Positions 24,385 to 35,735 of a DNA stretch of 64,000 bases are shown piece by piece. Source of the DNA: Voacanga thouarsii (taxonomy: Eukaryota; Streptophyta; Magnoliopsida; Gentianales; Apocynaceae); NCBI GenBank assembly GCA_026120185.1, contig JANUWF010002285.1:806001-870000 (forward strand), read 5' to 3'. Numbering within the stretch: the stretch's first letter is position 1; every line of letters begins with the position of its first letter. The position numbers and the translations under genes were made by a program. The notes beneath the pieces were generated by a model. The model saw nothing but the letters and a program-made list of their open reading frames with translations. It ran no database searches and was not told where the DNA came from.

Positions 24385-25216
24385 AGAATGTTAGGATTAT
24401 CCCAAGTGGCATACATTGACAAGATGCTTATAGCATGGACTCATGCAAGGTAGCTCTAATCCCTTGCAAACATGGGTTGTCACTTTCTTCAAAGGACTGT
24501 CCTAAGTCTCAAGAAGAAAATGACAGAATGAGTAGAATTCCCTACGCTTCGGCTGTGGGAAGTCTCATATATGCCATGCTGTGTACTAGGCCAGATATCT
24601 GCTTTACCGTAGGCTTGGTTAGTAGATATCAGTCAAACCCTGGGGAGGTTCATTGGCAAGCTGTAAAGCATATACTCAAGTACCTCAAGGAGACGAGAGA
24701 TTATATGCTGGTTTACAGGGCTAATGACTTGGTTCCTATAGGATACACAGACTCAGACTTCCAAGCGGATAAGGATGAGAGAAAATCCACTAGTGGATAT
24801 ATCTTCACCTTGTCTGGAGAAGCTATTTCAAGGAGGAGTATCAAGCAATCTTACATTGCTGACTTAACCATGGAAGCTGAGTATGTGGCAGCTTCGGAGG
24901 CATCTAAGGAAGCAGTCTGGCTCCGAAAGTTCCTTTCAGAACTTGGAGTCGTGCCACACATAGACAGGTCGATGATGATGTATTGCGATAACACTGGAGT
25001 AGTATCGCAATCCAAAGAACCTTAGAACCATAAGAAGGGGAAGCATATCGAGAGGAAGTACCACTTGATCCGGGATTTCATCCAGAGACGGGAAGTCGTG
25101 GTGGAACAGATTGCCTCCAAGAACAATTTAGCAGATCCATTTACTAAGCCTTTGGTTGAGAGAGTCTTCAAGGGACACTTAGATGCCATAGGGGTGAGCA
25201 CCCACGGACTTACTTA
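24385..25216 (+). pseudogene. Ty1/copia RNase H
   Basis: The frame returns to that of gag/integrase. IPYASAVGSLIYAMLCTRPDI marks the RT-RNase H link; GYTDSDFQADKDERKSTSGY holds the first catalytic Asp, MEAEYVAASEASKEAVWL the Glu, and YCDNTGVVSQSK the next Asp. One stop at 25023 interrupts before NHKKGKHIERKYH and ADPFTKPL, and the ORF ends at TAG 25214. Apart from this single stop the domain is well kept. Confidence 0.9.
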
Positions 25217-25228
25217 GTCTTAGAGTGC

Positions 25229-25239
25229 AAGTGGGAGAT
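25229..25239 (+). other. Ty1/copia polypurine tract
   Basis: AAGTGGGAGAT directly before the 3' LTR, the common form in Angela/BARE-like elements. Confidence 0.85.
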
Positions 25240-27010
25240 TGTTGGGATGTATGCCCTCTTAGATTAGGTTTTTTATGTAAAAAAATCGAATGTTTTGATA
25301 AAATAATTTATTTTCAAAAATTATTTGTGAATTTACAATTTTATTTATGCACAATTACGTTTGGAAAAGACCCATTATGTTTAGATAAGTGGTCTATGTG
25401 AATAGAGGTCTTTCACAGTAAGGTATGAATCACGGGTTACTTAACACATAAACTTTTGTTCTTAATCGATTGATGAGAATGGGAATCTCATCATGTCTAG
25501 GTTATTATGTCGTGAATTCTAAATGGGGAATGGCTTACCTTTAGCCAGTAAGTAGTCCACTCACTTCATAACATAAGCGTATTTCGAATACGTAAAACAG
25601 GACATGTAGTAGTGGTTTCTAAAAGTACTATATGGTAGAAACCTAGACTACTACCTCTACAGTGTAGACTAGTACTCTACGACGTGAGTATGAGTTGGTG
25701 GCCCGACGAAGCTGGAAGTATGTGCTTTGATATGCTATAGTTGAGGTTCTATCGTAGGGCCAAAAATTTACATGTTGGGTATGTGTGACTAGTTAGTTAA
25801 GACAAACTTGTATAAGATAGTTTCTATACTATATCGCCCCTTATGGATGTTTGCTTTAGGATAGCTCCCTTGGAAAGCGGAAATAATCCAGGAAGTCATG
25901 AATCATTGGACTAGAGGCCTAAGGATGGTAGATGTCATTTAGAGAGGTGTTAGTACACTTCTTCCTCTCTGAATGTACGGCGATGTATAGAAGGGTATTT
26001 TAGTCATTACACCTGTAGGTTGGAAACTTTGCTAACGCAGCATTGTCCTTGGGGTCAATATTTCCTTATGGTGATATTAGAAAAATATTTAAAATGCAAA
26101 ATACAGCTATTTATATGGTAAGGGTATTTTGGTCATTTTAGTAGCCAAGGCGGTGTGTCTTTTGGTCCCCAGTATAGGAGTCCTAATTAATTACGGGCTA
26201 AGGAATTGATCTTAAATTAAATGGAATTTGTTTTATTTAAGTAGCCTGATTTAATTATTGGGCTAGAATAAAATAAAGGTCCATGGAGAGAGAGAATTAA
26301 TTAAATTAGTTTAGTGGGTTTATTAATTATTTAGGGCTTTAGCCCAGTTTGAATAATTAGGAATTAACATGGGACTAAATTGATTTTAGCTTATTTAATT
26401 GGACTGGTTTATTTAGGTTGGAAAAATTAATTATTTGTTGTGCCATTAGGTTGGTTCTAACTAGAATAATTAATTAAGCCTAAAAGGTTAAACTAAGAGT
26501 CCAATGGCCCAGTCCAGTTTAACCTAAGATTTTATTTAGGTTAAACAGGAGGATTGGAAATAACGTCGTTGTTACAGAACAGACACTCTCAGAGACGGCT
26601 TCTTTTCTGTGAAAGGCCAGGCGTCTCTCACTCTCTCTCTCTCTCCAGAAAATTTCCTAGCCTGTTAGTTATTCACCAAACGGTAGTTAGACAGGCCATA
26701 TACTGGAAGACCGAGAGTTCGGTGTTCACATATATGCAAAGGCGGAGTAGGAAGCTTGTAGGAATCCCACCAGAGACTTCTACCAACACACCTACCCAAG
26801 TCGCGCACGTTCCAGTCCAGCCACCTTTGAGAACCAGAAGGAGAGATAAAAATTTTAAAACCCCAGGATTTGGACAAGGCACAACCGGCGTCAGCTAGGG
26901 CAGCCGGAGCCGATGCCGGCCCTGTCCTGGAACCCCCTATTGTGTTTTTTTAGTTTTTTTATATTTGCTTCCGCTGCGTGCCCTGTGTTTTCCTGCTTTT
27001 CGTGCCTTCA
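25240..27010 (+). repeat. Ty1/copia 3' LTR, 1771 bp
   Basis: Begins TGTTGGGATG and ends GTGCCTTCA, partner of 14681-16509. A deletion of roughly 55 bases near 25843 accounts for most of the length difference. The CT run (26627-26645) and the GC-rich block (26884-26922, GCAGCCGGAGCCG) are retained. The ORFs at 26554-26898 lie inside the LTR. Confidence 0.92.
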
Positions 27011-27408
27011 CTATCTCCCCCGGATCATCACTATCAGTAGTTAAATCAATCATAGGACATAGGACTAGGTGGGTTCGAGACATACTCCATATCAACACCC
27101 TTATCCTCTCTATCAGTGATCAAATCTATTATGAGAATAGGTGCTGGCTCAACAATTTAAACCTCATCATCACTGCTTTCCTCCAAGGGTATCACTGGTT
27201 GAGGTGCAGGTTGTAGTGCAGGTTGTGGCACGGTAAGTCTTCTGGGTAGATACGGATTGATAGATGACATTACTACCCCCTCTTTTCGGTTCTATACATT
27301 CTAACCATCCCCCAGCATAAATAACCCAAATTTGTCAAAAGATTTTAATCTTAATGAAATAAATCAAATACTGTCAATAATTACCTAAACCTAGTCTTTG
27401 ATACCACT
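27011..27408 (-). pseudogene. Family A copy 1: primer site and proximal part of extra leader ORF
   Basis: Minus strand. The primer site TGGTATCAAAGA lies at 27395-27406. Further in come MVRMYRT, ESSDDEV, IIDLITDREDK and MIDLTTDSDD, the same series as in copy 2. Here the frame before the last motif is lost by a 7-bp tandem duplication (CCTATGT), whereas copy 2 lost one base nearby. The breaks are therefore independent and the ancestor had one open frame across both motifs. Confidence 0.55.
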
Positions 27409-28244
27409 TATAATACCCCACTCCCTACGTACCTGAATAGAGCTGGGGATATCTCCCCATCCTTAGGATAAGAGGTTTTTATAACTAGGACTCACAGACG
27501 AAAAGAAAGAAATGATCTAAATTTAAACTTATTACAACTCAAAACAATACATGAACAAGTCTAAAAATAAACAAATGTTTGCAAGAATCTCTCTAAACGA
27601 AATACATTCAAAATAAGTCTTCAAAGAAAGGCAACATTAATCAATAACCTTCACAATAGGATGGACCTGAAAGCATAGCGTAAAAACATAGTGAGACATA
27701 AATCTCAAAAAGCCCTTGTGTGCTTAAGGCGTTTAAGGTGAAATAGTTCATGTATGCAAGTTGAGAAACCTTCATAAATGTAAAGTGCTGGCAAGTCTCA
27801 AATAAATTGCACAAAGTGAGGAGTGGTGTTTTCCTTTCGAATGCCATACATTATATAAAATAAAAGCAACCATTCAAAAGAAATAGCCATGGCATCACAC
27901 TTTGTGCACCATGACAAAAGAATGTTTAGGATACCACAATTTGTGCATTCCGACACAAGGTTGGTGTACAGCCCACTGGGTGATATACTCCTCCATCTAT
28001 GTACCCAAACTTACTGGTTGTCCACTCTAGAAATACATAGTCTACTTGACTGTACTTGCTAGCTTGGACCAGTATGATCTATAGAACTGACATCCTATCC
28101 GGGAAAGACTCACCCCTCAGAGGTGGCCACCTACTGAGAGACTTATCCTAGCCCTTCAAAGACTAGTCCTAGAAGTCTACCCTTATTGAGTACTCAACGT
28201 TAAGTTTGTCCCCTTTTGGGAAAAGAAAATTCATCCAATATGGT
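27409..28244 (-). repeat. Family A upstream LTR, first piece
   Basis: Matches 5140-5975 of the other A LTR; its end is mutated (TATAATACCCC for TGTAACACCCC on the plus strand). Similarity stops at 28244 at a junction with family B. The LTR resumes at 43973 with sequence matching 7349 onward, so about 1.37 kb of LTR was lost at the junction. CCACAC-type motifs lie at 27892 and 27933. Confidence 0.85.
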
Positions 28245-28261
28245 ATCAAAGCAGCAGTAGT

Positions 28262-28293
<32 letters not shown>

Positions 28294-28311
28294 TAGCAGT
28301 AGTAGTAGTAC
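28245..28311 (+). repeat. (CAG/TAG)n microsatellite at the A/B junction
   Basis: Run of AGC and AGT triplets following TGGTATCAAAGC (28241-28252), a second primer-site-like sequence next to the join. Confidence 0.85.
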
Positions 28312-28404
28312 AAAAATCTCTGTTTTTGTTCCTTTGAGTTGAGCTGAAATATAGCCAACAAAAACACCCACAACACTAAGAAAAGCCACCAAGAATTCAT
28401 ATCA
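28312..28404 (+). repeat. Family B LTR, 3' end only (unit 0)
   Basis: About 93 bases matching the last part of the other B LTRs (AATCTCTGTTTTTG ... GAATTCATATCA). The rest of the LTR is missing at the microsatellite junction. Confidence 0.8.
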
Positions 28405-29267
28405 AAGAATTTGGTATCAAAGCAAGGAAAGCTTTGATTCCCATCAAAGCTTGAAAGCAAGAAAAGGAGCCCTACAAAGTGAAGAAAAAGAAAATAGAGA
28501 AAAATCCCGTCAGTCAAAAAATTGCTCCAAAAAGATCTTGAAATTTTTGTTATATCTTGATTATTCTATTGGGAAATTGCTCCTTAATGTTGTTATAATC
28601 CTTGGAAACAAATTTATCTTGTGATTGTGGTGAAATTTATCTTCAATATAGGTGAAAATGCTGATTATTCTTAAGTGACGAGAATTGCATCCAAGGTGTT
28701 TGATAAGTGTTCTATGAGAATATTTTTTGCTATAATTGGGATCTTTGATTCTTAATTTTCATTCCTTGGGATATTGTGACTTAGTATATCACTCTAATTT
28801 TGAATTCCATATTCATTGAACTCAATTTCTCTATTGCACACTTGTGACCATCTTGTTATTCATCATCCCAGTTCTATTCGTTCTTGTTTCTTTATTCTTG
28901 ATAATTCGTGATTGTTTCTTGCTTAGAACTTGAAATTCTTAATTAAAAACTTGTTTGCTTGAGGTGCCCAACAAGTGTTTGTTGAAATTTCCCTAAGACC
29001 CCCTAATTGGAAAATTCTTTTAATTTGTGTGATTCACTTAGCTGGACTAAATCTTCAGCTATTGGAGAGAATTGGGATTGAACAAGAAGGCTTAGTGTTG
29101 AAAAAAAAGTAAGAGGGTGAGCTTATTATTAAAAGAGCCTAAGAGAGCAAACACAAGCGCGGAGTGATCAACCTTGAGAGCCAACACGCAAGGAAGTGCA
29201 ATGAGGATCCATTTTTCTTTCTAATCTCTTTGTGTTGTAGGTATATGTAAGCAAATATTCCATCACC
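28405..29267 (+). other. Family B leader and primer-binding site, unit 0
   Basis: TGGTATCAAAGC at 28412-28423 is the initiator-Met primer site. About 850 bases of leader follow with no ORF that I can support, homologous to 35736-36655. Confidence 0.75.
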
Positions 29268-29675
29268 ATGGCCTATGATCAAGAAATCTCTAGGCCTAAC
29301 CCAAGTGGACCTAGTAGACCTCAAAAAGATCAAATTGATGCTAGGGGTTTGCGTGAAGACTTGCAAGCAATAATAAGGACTATGCGAAGTGAGTTCCAAA
29401 ACATGAAAAGGGAGTTGATAAATCATCTTGCACAATCTTCTACCGTTGCACAAAGGAGAGGTCGAGAGCGATTTGAAGTGCCTAGCCATAGGATGAGGGC
29501 ATTCACTAGGCCGCCACTTCCAAACCCCAACACTACTAGCAAAGTACCAATTGAGAAGGATAAAACCCCTAAGCCATTTCAAAGGGACTTCTACAAACCT
29601 AGAGAGGATTGGAAGCCAAGAGAGGATTGGAAACCTAGGGAAGGTGATAAGACTCCGCTTCTTCATGGAGGTTAA
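29268..29675 (+). CDS. Family B gag N-terminal ORF, 135 aa, internally truncated
   Basis: Open ORF starting MAYDQEISRPNPSGPSRPQ and ending in three DWKPRE-type repeats, then GDKTPLLHGG. It carries the first part of a Ty3/gypsy gag (LRTMRSEFQNMKREL) but lacks the zinc knuckle. At about 29645 the gag sequence is joined to the polypurine-tract-proximal region (AGACTCCGCTTCTTCATGG; compare 37881-37900), so all of pol is deleted. The TAA stop lies one base pair before LTR C. It is the longest undamaged copy of this domain here, but whether it is translated is unknown. Confidence 0.7.
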   Translation: MAYDQEISRPNPSGPSRPQKDQIDARGLREDLQAIIRTMRSEFQNMKRELINHLAQSSTVAQRRGRERFEVPSHRMRAFTRPPLPNPNTTSKVPIEKDKTPKPFQRDFYKPREDWKPREDWKPREGDKTPLLHGG

Positions 29676-30059
29676 TGTAACACCCCGCTTCCTAGGCCCA
29701 ACAGGGCCGGGGATGTCGCCCCGTCCAAAGGACAAGGGGTCTTTATAACTAGGTCACACAATCAAAATAATAGAATAAAAATAATACTTTAAACTTAAAA
29801 CATATTACAATCCAAGAATTCCAAAACAAATCCAGAATAAAATTATTCACTCTTAGCTCCCAAAGCACTACACAAAAATGAATAACAAAATCTCTCCCAA
29901 GGCAGACAATACTAGCTACTCATCCCCACAGTAAGATCGACCTAAAATCACGGTAAAAAAGGTGATGAGATAAAAATCTCAGTAAGTTCGTGTGTGCTTT
30001 GAGTGTCCGGTGAAAATAGTTCGTGGATGCAAAGTGTAAGAATCTCATAAGAAAAATAC

Positions 30060-30403
30060 TGGCAAGTAATAAATAATGTTCAAAAGCAAGAGTGGCATTT
30101 TGGCTTTTCTAACCATACAAGTACAATAAAATCAACCACTCCAAAAAGGCGGCCATGGGTTACCACACGTTGGGCCCCATAACCATACAACGATCAGAAT
30201 GCCACACTTTGTGCAGACTGATAAAAATTACCGGTAAGCAATAAATGATGTTCAAAAGCAAGAGTGGCGTTTTGACTTTTCCAACCATACAAGTACAATA
30301 AAATCAACTACTCAAAAAGGTAGTCATGGGTTACTACACGTTGGGCCCCATGTCCACATGGCCAGTATGCCACATGTTGGGTATACTGCCGGTCAGACTG
30401 CCA
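30060..30403. repeat. 172-bp tandem duplication in LTR C
   Basis: The segment beginning GGCAAGTAATAAATAATGTTC (30060) repeats from 30232 (GGTAAGCAATAAATGATGTTC). LTR E has this segment once (52748), so the duplication is specific to C. It raises the CCACAC motif count to five. Confidence 0.8.
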
Positions 30404-30413
30404 CACTTTGTGC
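30162..30413 (-). promoter_or_regulatory. CCACAC(G/T)TT motif cluster in C
   Basis: Five copies: ACCACACGTTGGGCC (30162), GCCACACTTTGTGC (30201), TACTACACGTTGGGCC (30332), GCCACATGTTGGGT (30369) and GCCACACTTTGTGC (30400). Two subtypes alternate, one ending GTTGGGC and one ending TTTGTGC. Confidence 0.5.
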
Positions 30414-32179
30414 AGACTGACAAAAGGTAGGTGATCGACCTACCGGGTAAGATTCTCCTCCTTCTCTACACCAAACAAAATCGGTTGTCCACTCCGGCAA
30501 CACACAGTCCACATGACTGAAATCTGCTAGCTCAGACCGGTATGACTAAGTAGTACTGACGTTTCTCTAAGTTAAGTTCATCTTCTGGAAGTAGCCTCCT
30601 ACCAGAAGACTCACTCTTGCTCTTCAAAACTAGTACTACTAGCCTACCCTTATTGAGTACTCAATGTAGATCATCCCACTTGGGTGAAAACTGATAAACC
30701 ATAACTTTACTTGAAAATAGCAATCAAGGATTTCCAAAGTCTTTGTTAAAATCAATTTTGGAAACAGTTTAGTGTTTGAGTAAAACTGCTTGTTGATTTT
30801 TAAATAATTTGTTTGACTGAAATAAGAAAGGAAACAGTCCTTAATTGCCTTTTCAAAATAAGTGTTCACATACTTCGGGTTTAGCCTGCCACAGTAACTT
30901 TTTACAACAAATAAGTTTTATGCAAGAGCTTACCTGATCCTTACTCAAAATAAAGGTCTCCGACAGCTGACCTAACCCCGCCTGGGGTAAACAAAGCCAT
31001 AATTAAACTCAAGCCAAGATTCACCTTTACAAATAATTCTAGCTTAACTTACTGCAACAATGATCCTAGTGTCCCAAACTTAAGGCCAGATAATAAATAA
31101 AAGGGTTTATAAGCTAAGTCTAGTTTGATATTAAAATAATTAGGGTTTTGGGAAATAGGTACTAATAAGTTGAAGGTTTAAATCTTGCTAAAAATAAATT
31201 AGAGTTTATTTGATGAAGGGTCCTAAGTGGTATAGGTAAAATAATAATCTATTAATAATTATTTGTTAAAAAATAATTGATAACTAAAATTAGTTGTAAG
31301 CAAATTTTAATGGGTTTTGATTGAAAGATAATAAATAAATTTTAATAGTATTTATGAATATAAGACTTATAAAATTAATAATTTACCTATTATGAATATT
31401 CATATGAAAGGCTTTATTATTATTTTCTATATATTTTATTTTATATAAAATCTATATATTTTATTTCTTTAATAAAAGCCATTATTTATTTGATTAAAAT
31501 ATCACTATTTTATATAAAGGACCAAATCTACATTTTCCTAGGGTTTTCGAAATTTACTAGAAGAAATTATAGCATTAATTATTTTATTGAAGAAATAAAA
31601 TTAGCTTAGTGACAACTAAGTCATGATCACATTTCTATTGCCAACCACAATCATGAACATATACTCCACTCCAATTCATCAAATCATCCAAAACATGAAT
31701 AAAGGTATAGATCTAAATTTACCAAGACATGATCCAACCTCTACCAACATAAACATATTCATGGCTTCAACAATCATACATGAACATAAACTCTATTCAC
31801 CAAAGGTGACATAATCTCTAACATACTTGATCACATATACTACTCACGACATGGAGACATGCATTAAACCCTAAAAATGCCATACAATCAACCAAGACAA
31901 TCCACTCATGCATCAATTCCATCTCCATCATATACACACATTTATTCATTCTTCAATCTCAACTCATCACAACAATACATGCTCAAATCCTAATCATAAT
32001 CCATCTCCTTCCAATATCATCCTAGAGACATGAATCTAGAATTTAAAGAGAAGATTGAAGAGGCTTACTTGATTGATGAGTACCTTGAAGAAGTTTCGAA
32101 TGGATCTCAACTCCTAGGAGACTAGATCCGTCCAAGAGAGATGAAGAAAACATGGCCATTGTTGAAGGAATCATTCGGT

Positions 32180-32245
32180 CAAGAGAGAGAGAGCATTCGG
32201 CCAGGAGAGAGAGAGAGAGAGAGAGAGAAAAAAAAAAAGAGAAGA
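32180..32245. repeat. (AG)n microsatellite in LTR C
   Basis: Several AG runs followed by a poly-A run. The homologous place in E (54716-54760) has a similar AG run. Confidence 0.85.
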
Positions 32246-34191
32246 AGAGAGTCCATTAGTATGATTTTACACATATATATTCATTAGAGGTTGAAGATTA
32301 GTGAAGATGAAGTTGATTAAACAAGCTTACCTTGAAGGTGTTCTTGAGCCCTCACAAAAATATTGGTTTTCGATCTAAGAGAGAGAGTTGGATTTTGGAG
32401 TTTGTTGTTAAAAGTGGTATGAATGGATTCACAGAAATCAGTAGGTGAAATCTGGAATTTTTTTGAAGAAGATTGAAGTGGTTTTGGTGGCCTTAGGCGA
32501 GAGAAAGTGAGTAGGTGTTCTTGGTGTTCTAGGTGTTCTTGAAGGTTGAAGAGAATGGAGAGGATTTGATTGAAGCTGGCCGAAATTCTGTGGGATTGGA
32601 GTGGCCGAATTGTTTGAGGGGTTTTGGCAATTGAATTTCGGGTTTGATAGGAAAAGGAAAGGCTGGTTGTTTGAAATCCTAAAAGAATATTTTAAAAGAT
32701 CAAATTTGGAAACAAAATATAGCAAGAAGATCTTTGATCAATGGAGAGCTTTTTGGAAGCTGTAATGGCCGACTATTGGCTAGGGATTCTGCTGGAATGA
32801 AAGCTGTTTGAAGAAGCTTAATGGTGGCTGAAAAGAGGGAGTACAATGGTGAAGGAAGGTTTAGTTGTTTAAGGAATGTTTTATGGAAGTTTACTAGATA
32901 TATTTGCTGAAATTTTGGTCTTCAATCAATGGCTTGATTGGAGTAATTGCTGGAGATATTTTAGGGGCAGCCATGACTGGTTTTTTGAGAAAAAAGTTGG
33001 GGAAGATGATGGAGCTCAGTCCATGTCTATTCAAGAGAAGTTTGTACAGAAAAATGAGGGAGTTTCGGTCAAGGCTAAAAAAGGAAACAAAGCTGGAAAA
33101 ATTCTGTACAAGATTTCGCAAGTTGCTGGAATTTTCTGGGCAGCCTTTGCTGCCATTTTCCAGTCAGTTTGCAGAAGATTTGAAGGGGCATTCAGAGGTC
33201 TTTCAAGGCTAGCTTCCAGCCTTCTTTATGGAGGAAAAATGTGGCTAAGGTGCTGGATGAAAACTGGAAGAAAACAACTTGGTTTAGGATCACCAAAGCT
33301 GCGAATTTGCCCAGAAAATTTTCTGGTTTGCACAGTATTTGTGCAGTCCGGTTTTGGCCATAAAATTTCCAATTTCAAGCCGGTCAAGAGGGATATTTTT
33401 CTGGTAGAATTTGGGAGGGAATGATGGCTGAAAATTTTGACACCTTGAACGCACAAGAAGTTGGAAAAATTCCAGATTACTTCATGAAGAAAATGAATAT
33501 AGCTAGAGTGGGGTTTTGAAGGTTCAACTATGGAGTTTAATCTCTTGGGAACCTTCCCCAACTCCTACCCATTTTCGGTCCATAAGATGTCTTACACTTA
33601 GACATTTTTAAACCTTCAAAGTCACAGCACTTTACTGAAATTTTCTGAAATGAAATTGGCTAGAACAAATTGACCAACCTAATGAATTGAGAAGTAGGAA
33701 AAACTAAGGATCAAGAAGGGTATGAATTCCCTTGGAAATTTTTGTAGGGCACCAGAGTAGGATTAGAATACTCCTATCATGTCTCCCCTAGGACAACACC
33801 TCTACTCTTCCCTAAAGCATTCAAAGCCGAAAATATAGCTTTCTCAAACAAAAATAAAATTTAATCATGCTAAAGCTCAAATTATGGAATTTTAACCCAA
33901 GACCTCAATAATTAATTCTAAAGCTCTAACCACTAAACCACACCAACTCTTATTCTTATTTTCTCTCCCAAATATTTTTTTTTTTTAATCCTCAAGCTAT
34001 CTCCTTACTTTCACCTCAAGTAAAAATTACCATTTTGCCATCTTACTCAATAAACATAATTAAGCCATCGAGACTATAAAACACAAATCCAAAGCACATA
34101 AAATCATATAAAAATATATTTAAACATGCAATAAAATATGATATGCATCACAACCCCCTTACTCTAAGGTTGTTTCGACTGGGGTTTCACG

Positions 34192-35110
34192 TCCTCCTCT
34201 CCTTAGAAGAATTTCGTCCCGAAATTCAAGCATACCTCTATTTCAATTCGGGATACTTCCGTTTAACCCATTCTTCTTATTCCCATATGGTATCCTACGT
34301 GCCATGATGCTCCCACTGAACCTTGACCATCGGTATTTGCTTGTTCCGAAGATTCTTGATACTGCGGTCCAATATTCGCACAGGCTTCTCCACATAGCTC
34401 AGATTGGGTTGCAATACCAACGGTTCGCTATTTAGAATATGACCGGGATCAGCATTGTACTTCTTCAGCTGTGACATATGAAACACATCATAAATTCCCA
34501 TCAATCCATCTGGCATGTCCAATCGGTATGCTACCAGTCCAATCCTTTCTTTTATTGGAAACGACCCCAAATACCTCGGATTCGGCTTTCCACCCTTCGG
34601 ATGCTTCAAAATTCCCCTATTCAGCGTCAATCTCAGAAATACACTATCTCTTACTTGAAATTCCAACCCTCTCCGTCTATTGTCCGCATACAAATTCGAT
34701 CCACTTATCTCCGAAATCCAGAACACAGGCTCTCAGCATATCTTCCAATATCTATATAACTCTTTCTGACTATCCATCGGTTTGTGAATACGCCGTCGTA
34801 GTGAACTTCAGACTCGACCCCATCGATTCTTGAAACTTGCCCCAAAAACGAGACGTAAACCTCGGGTCTCAATCAGACACAATACTTGAAGGCACTCCAT
34901 GCAGTCGGACTATCTCTCAAACATAAGTCTGAGCCAGCTTCTCCATAGAGTCTCTTACATTTACCAGTATGAAATGGGCCAACTTGGTCAGTCGATCCAC
35001 TACTACCCATATGGCGTCTTTCTGGGTCCTTAACATAGAGAGTCCGGTGACAAAATCCATGGTCACTTCCTCCCACTTCCACTCAGGTGCTGGCAATGGT
35101 TGTAACAGTC
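34192..35110 (-). pseudogene. Element C internal fragment: integrase C-terminus, chromodomain-like tail, part of core
   Basis: Minus strand. A polypurine tract lies at 34192-34225. The frame 34726-34295 holds FQVRDSVFLRLTLNRG, NPRYLGSFPI, DVFHMSQLKKY and the chromodomain-like YVEKPVRILDRSIKNLRNK followed by QIPMVKVQWEHHGT, with a stop right after. Relative to A, about 230 bases of integrase are deleted near 34690. The fragment ends at 35110 inside the core, where it meets a B LTR. Plus-strand ORFs at 34471-34833 are shadows. Confidence 0.82.
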
Positions 35111-35735
35111 CCGCCGACGACTGTTCTGCATTTTAATGCTTTTCTCTAATTTTCTTCACTTTTAATTACTTGTAAAGACTTATTATGACCCAAAACTGTA
35201 ATTAAACCTCAGGGATTACTTAGCTAGGGTTAGGATAGTATAAATAGCACCTTTAGTGATTTGAAAACACAATACACTTGACTTTAATTTAAATTTGAGA
35301 AGAGAATCTTAAGAGGCCCTAGCCTCCTTGTTCATCTTGTTCAAGACTAAGCTAAAAGGTTGGTCCTCCTTTTGTATGAGTCTATAAATCTTTTGGATAA
35401 TCCAATGTTGTTTCTTTGAATGGATCTTAGTTGCTTTGTTCTTCTAAGGTTTGTTTGAAACCCAATATTTGGGTGCTATTTTCTCTATTCTATTTGTTCT
35501 TACTTGCCTTTGTTGCTTCAAGGATATTAGGGTGAGATTATAGTAGAACTTTCTACTCATCTTGAGGGTCTTTGAGGCTTTGTTCTTCAAGGGTTTGAAA
35601 GAGTGTAGGTTGTTAGGTTACTTTCTCCTTTTGTCATAAGAAAAATCTCTGTTTTGGGTCCCATTGTTTGAGCTGAACACATAGCCAACAAAAACAAACA
35701 CTACACCAAGAAAAGCCACCCAAGAATTCGTATCA
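35111..35735 (+). repeat. Family B LTR 1, 5' truncated
   Basis: Starts inside the LTR at the shared word CCGACGACTGTTC and ends GAATTCGTATCA. The TATA box TATAAATAG is at 35239-35247. Compared with the full copies, about 200 bases of the LTR start are missing, lost together with the C junction. Confidence 0.85.

Larger units (their letters stand above)
29676..34191 (-). repeat. Gypsy LTR C, 4516 bp
   Basis: Plus strand TGTAACACCCCGCTTCC to GGGGTTTCACG, the last base mutated from ACA. Same family as solo LTR E (52350-56703), with the CCTAGGCCC..CAGGGCCGGGGATGTCGC block at its edge. The minus-strand polypurine tract outside 34191 makes this the 3' LTR of a minus-strand element. It contains a 172-bp tandem duplication, the CCACAC motif cluster, AG runs (32180-32245) and a tRNA-like block (33884-33944). 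The ORF at 32876-33424 (182 aa) has no recognisable domain and no counterpart in E, so it is not called. Confidence 0.88.

Noticed and set aside
32876..33424. 182-codon plus-strand ORF
   Set aside because: It lies inside LTR C, has no recognisable domain, and the homologous stretch of LTR E (about 55360-55930) does not keep the frame.
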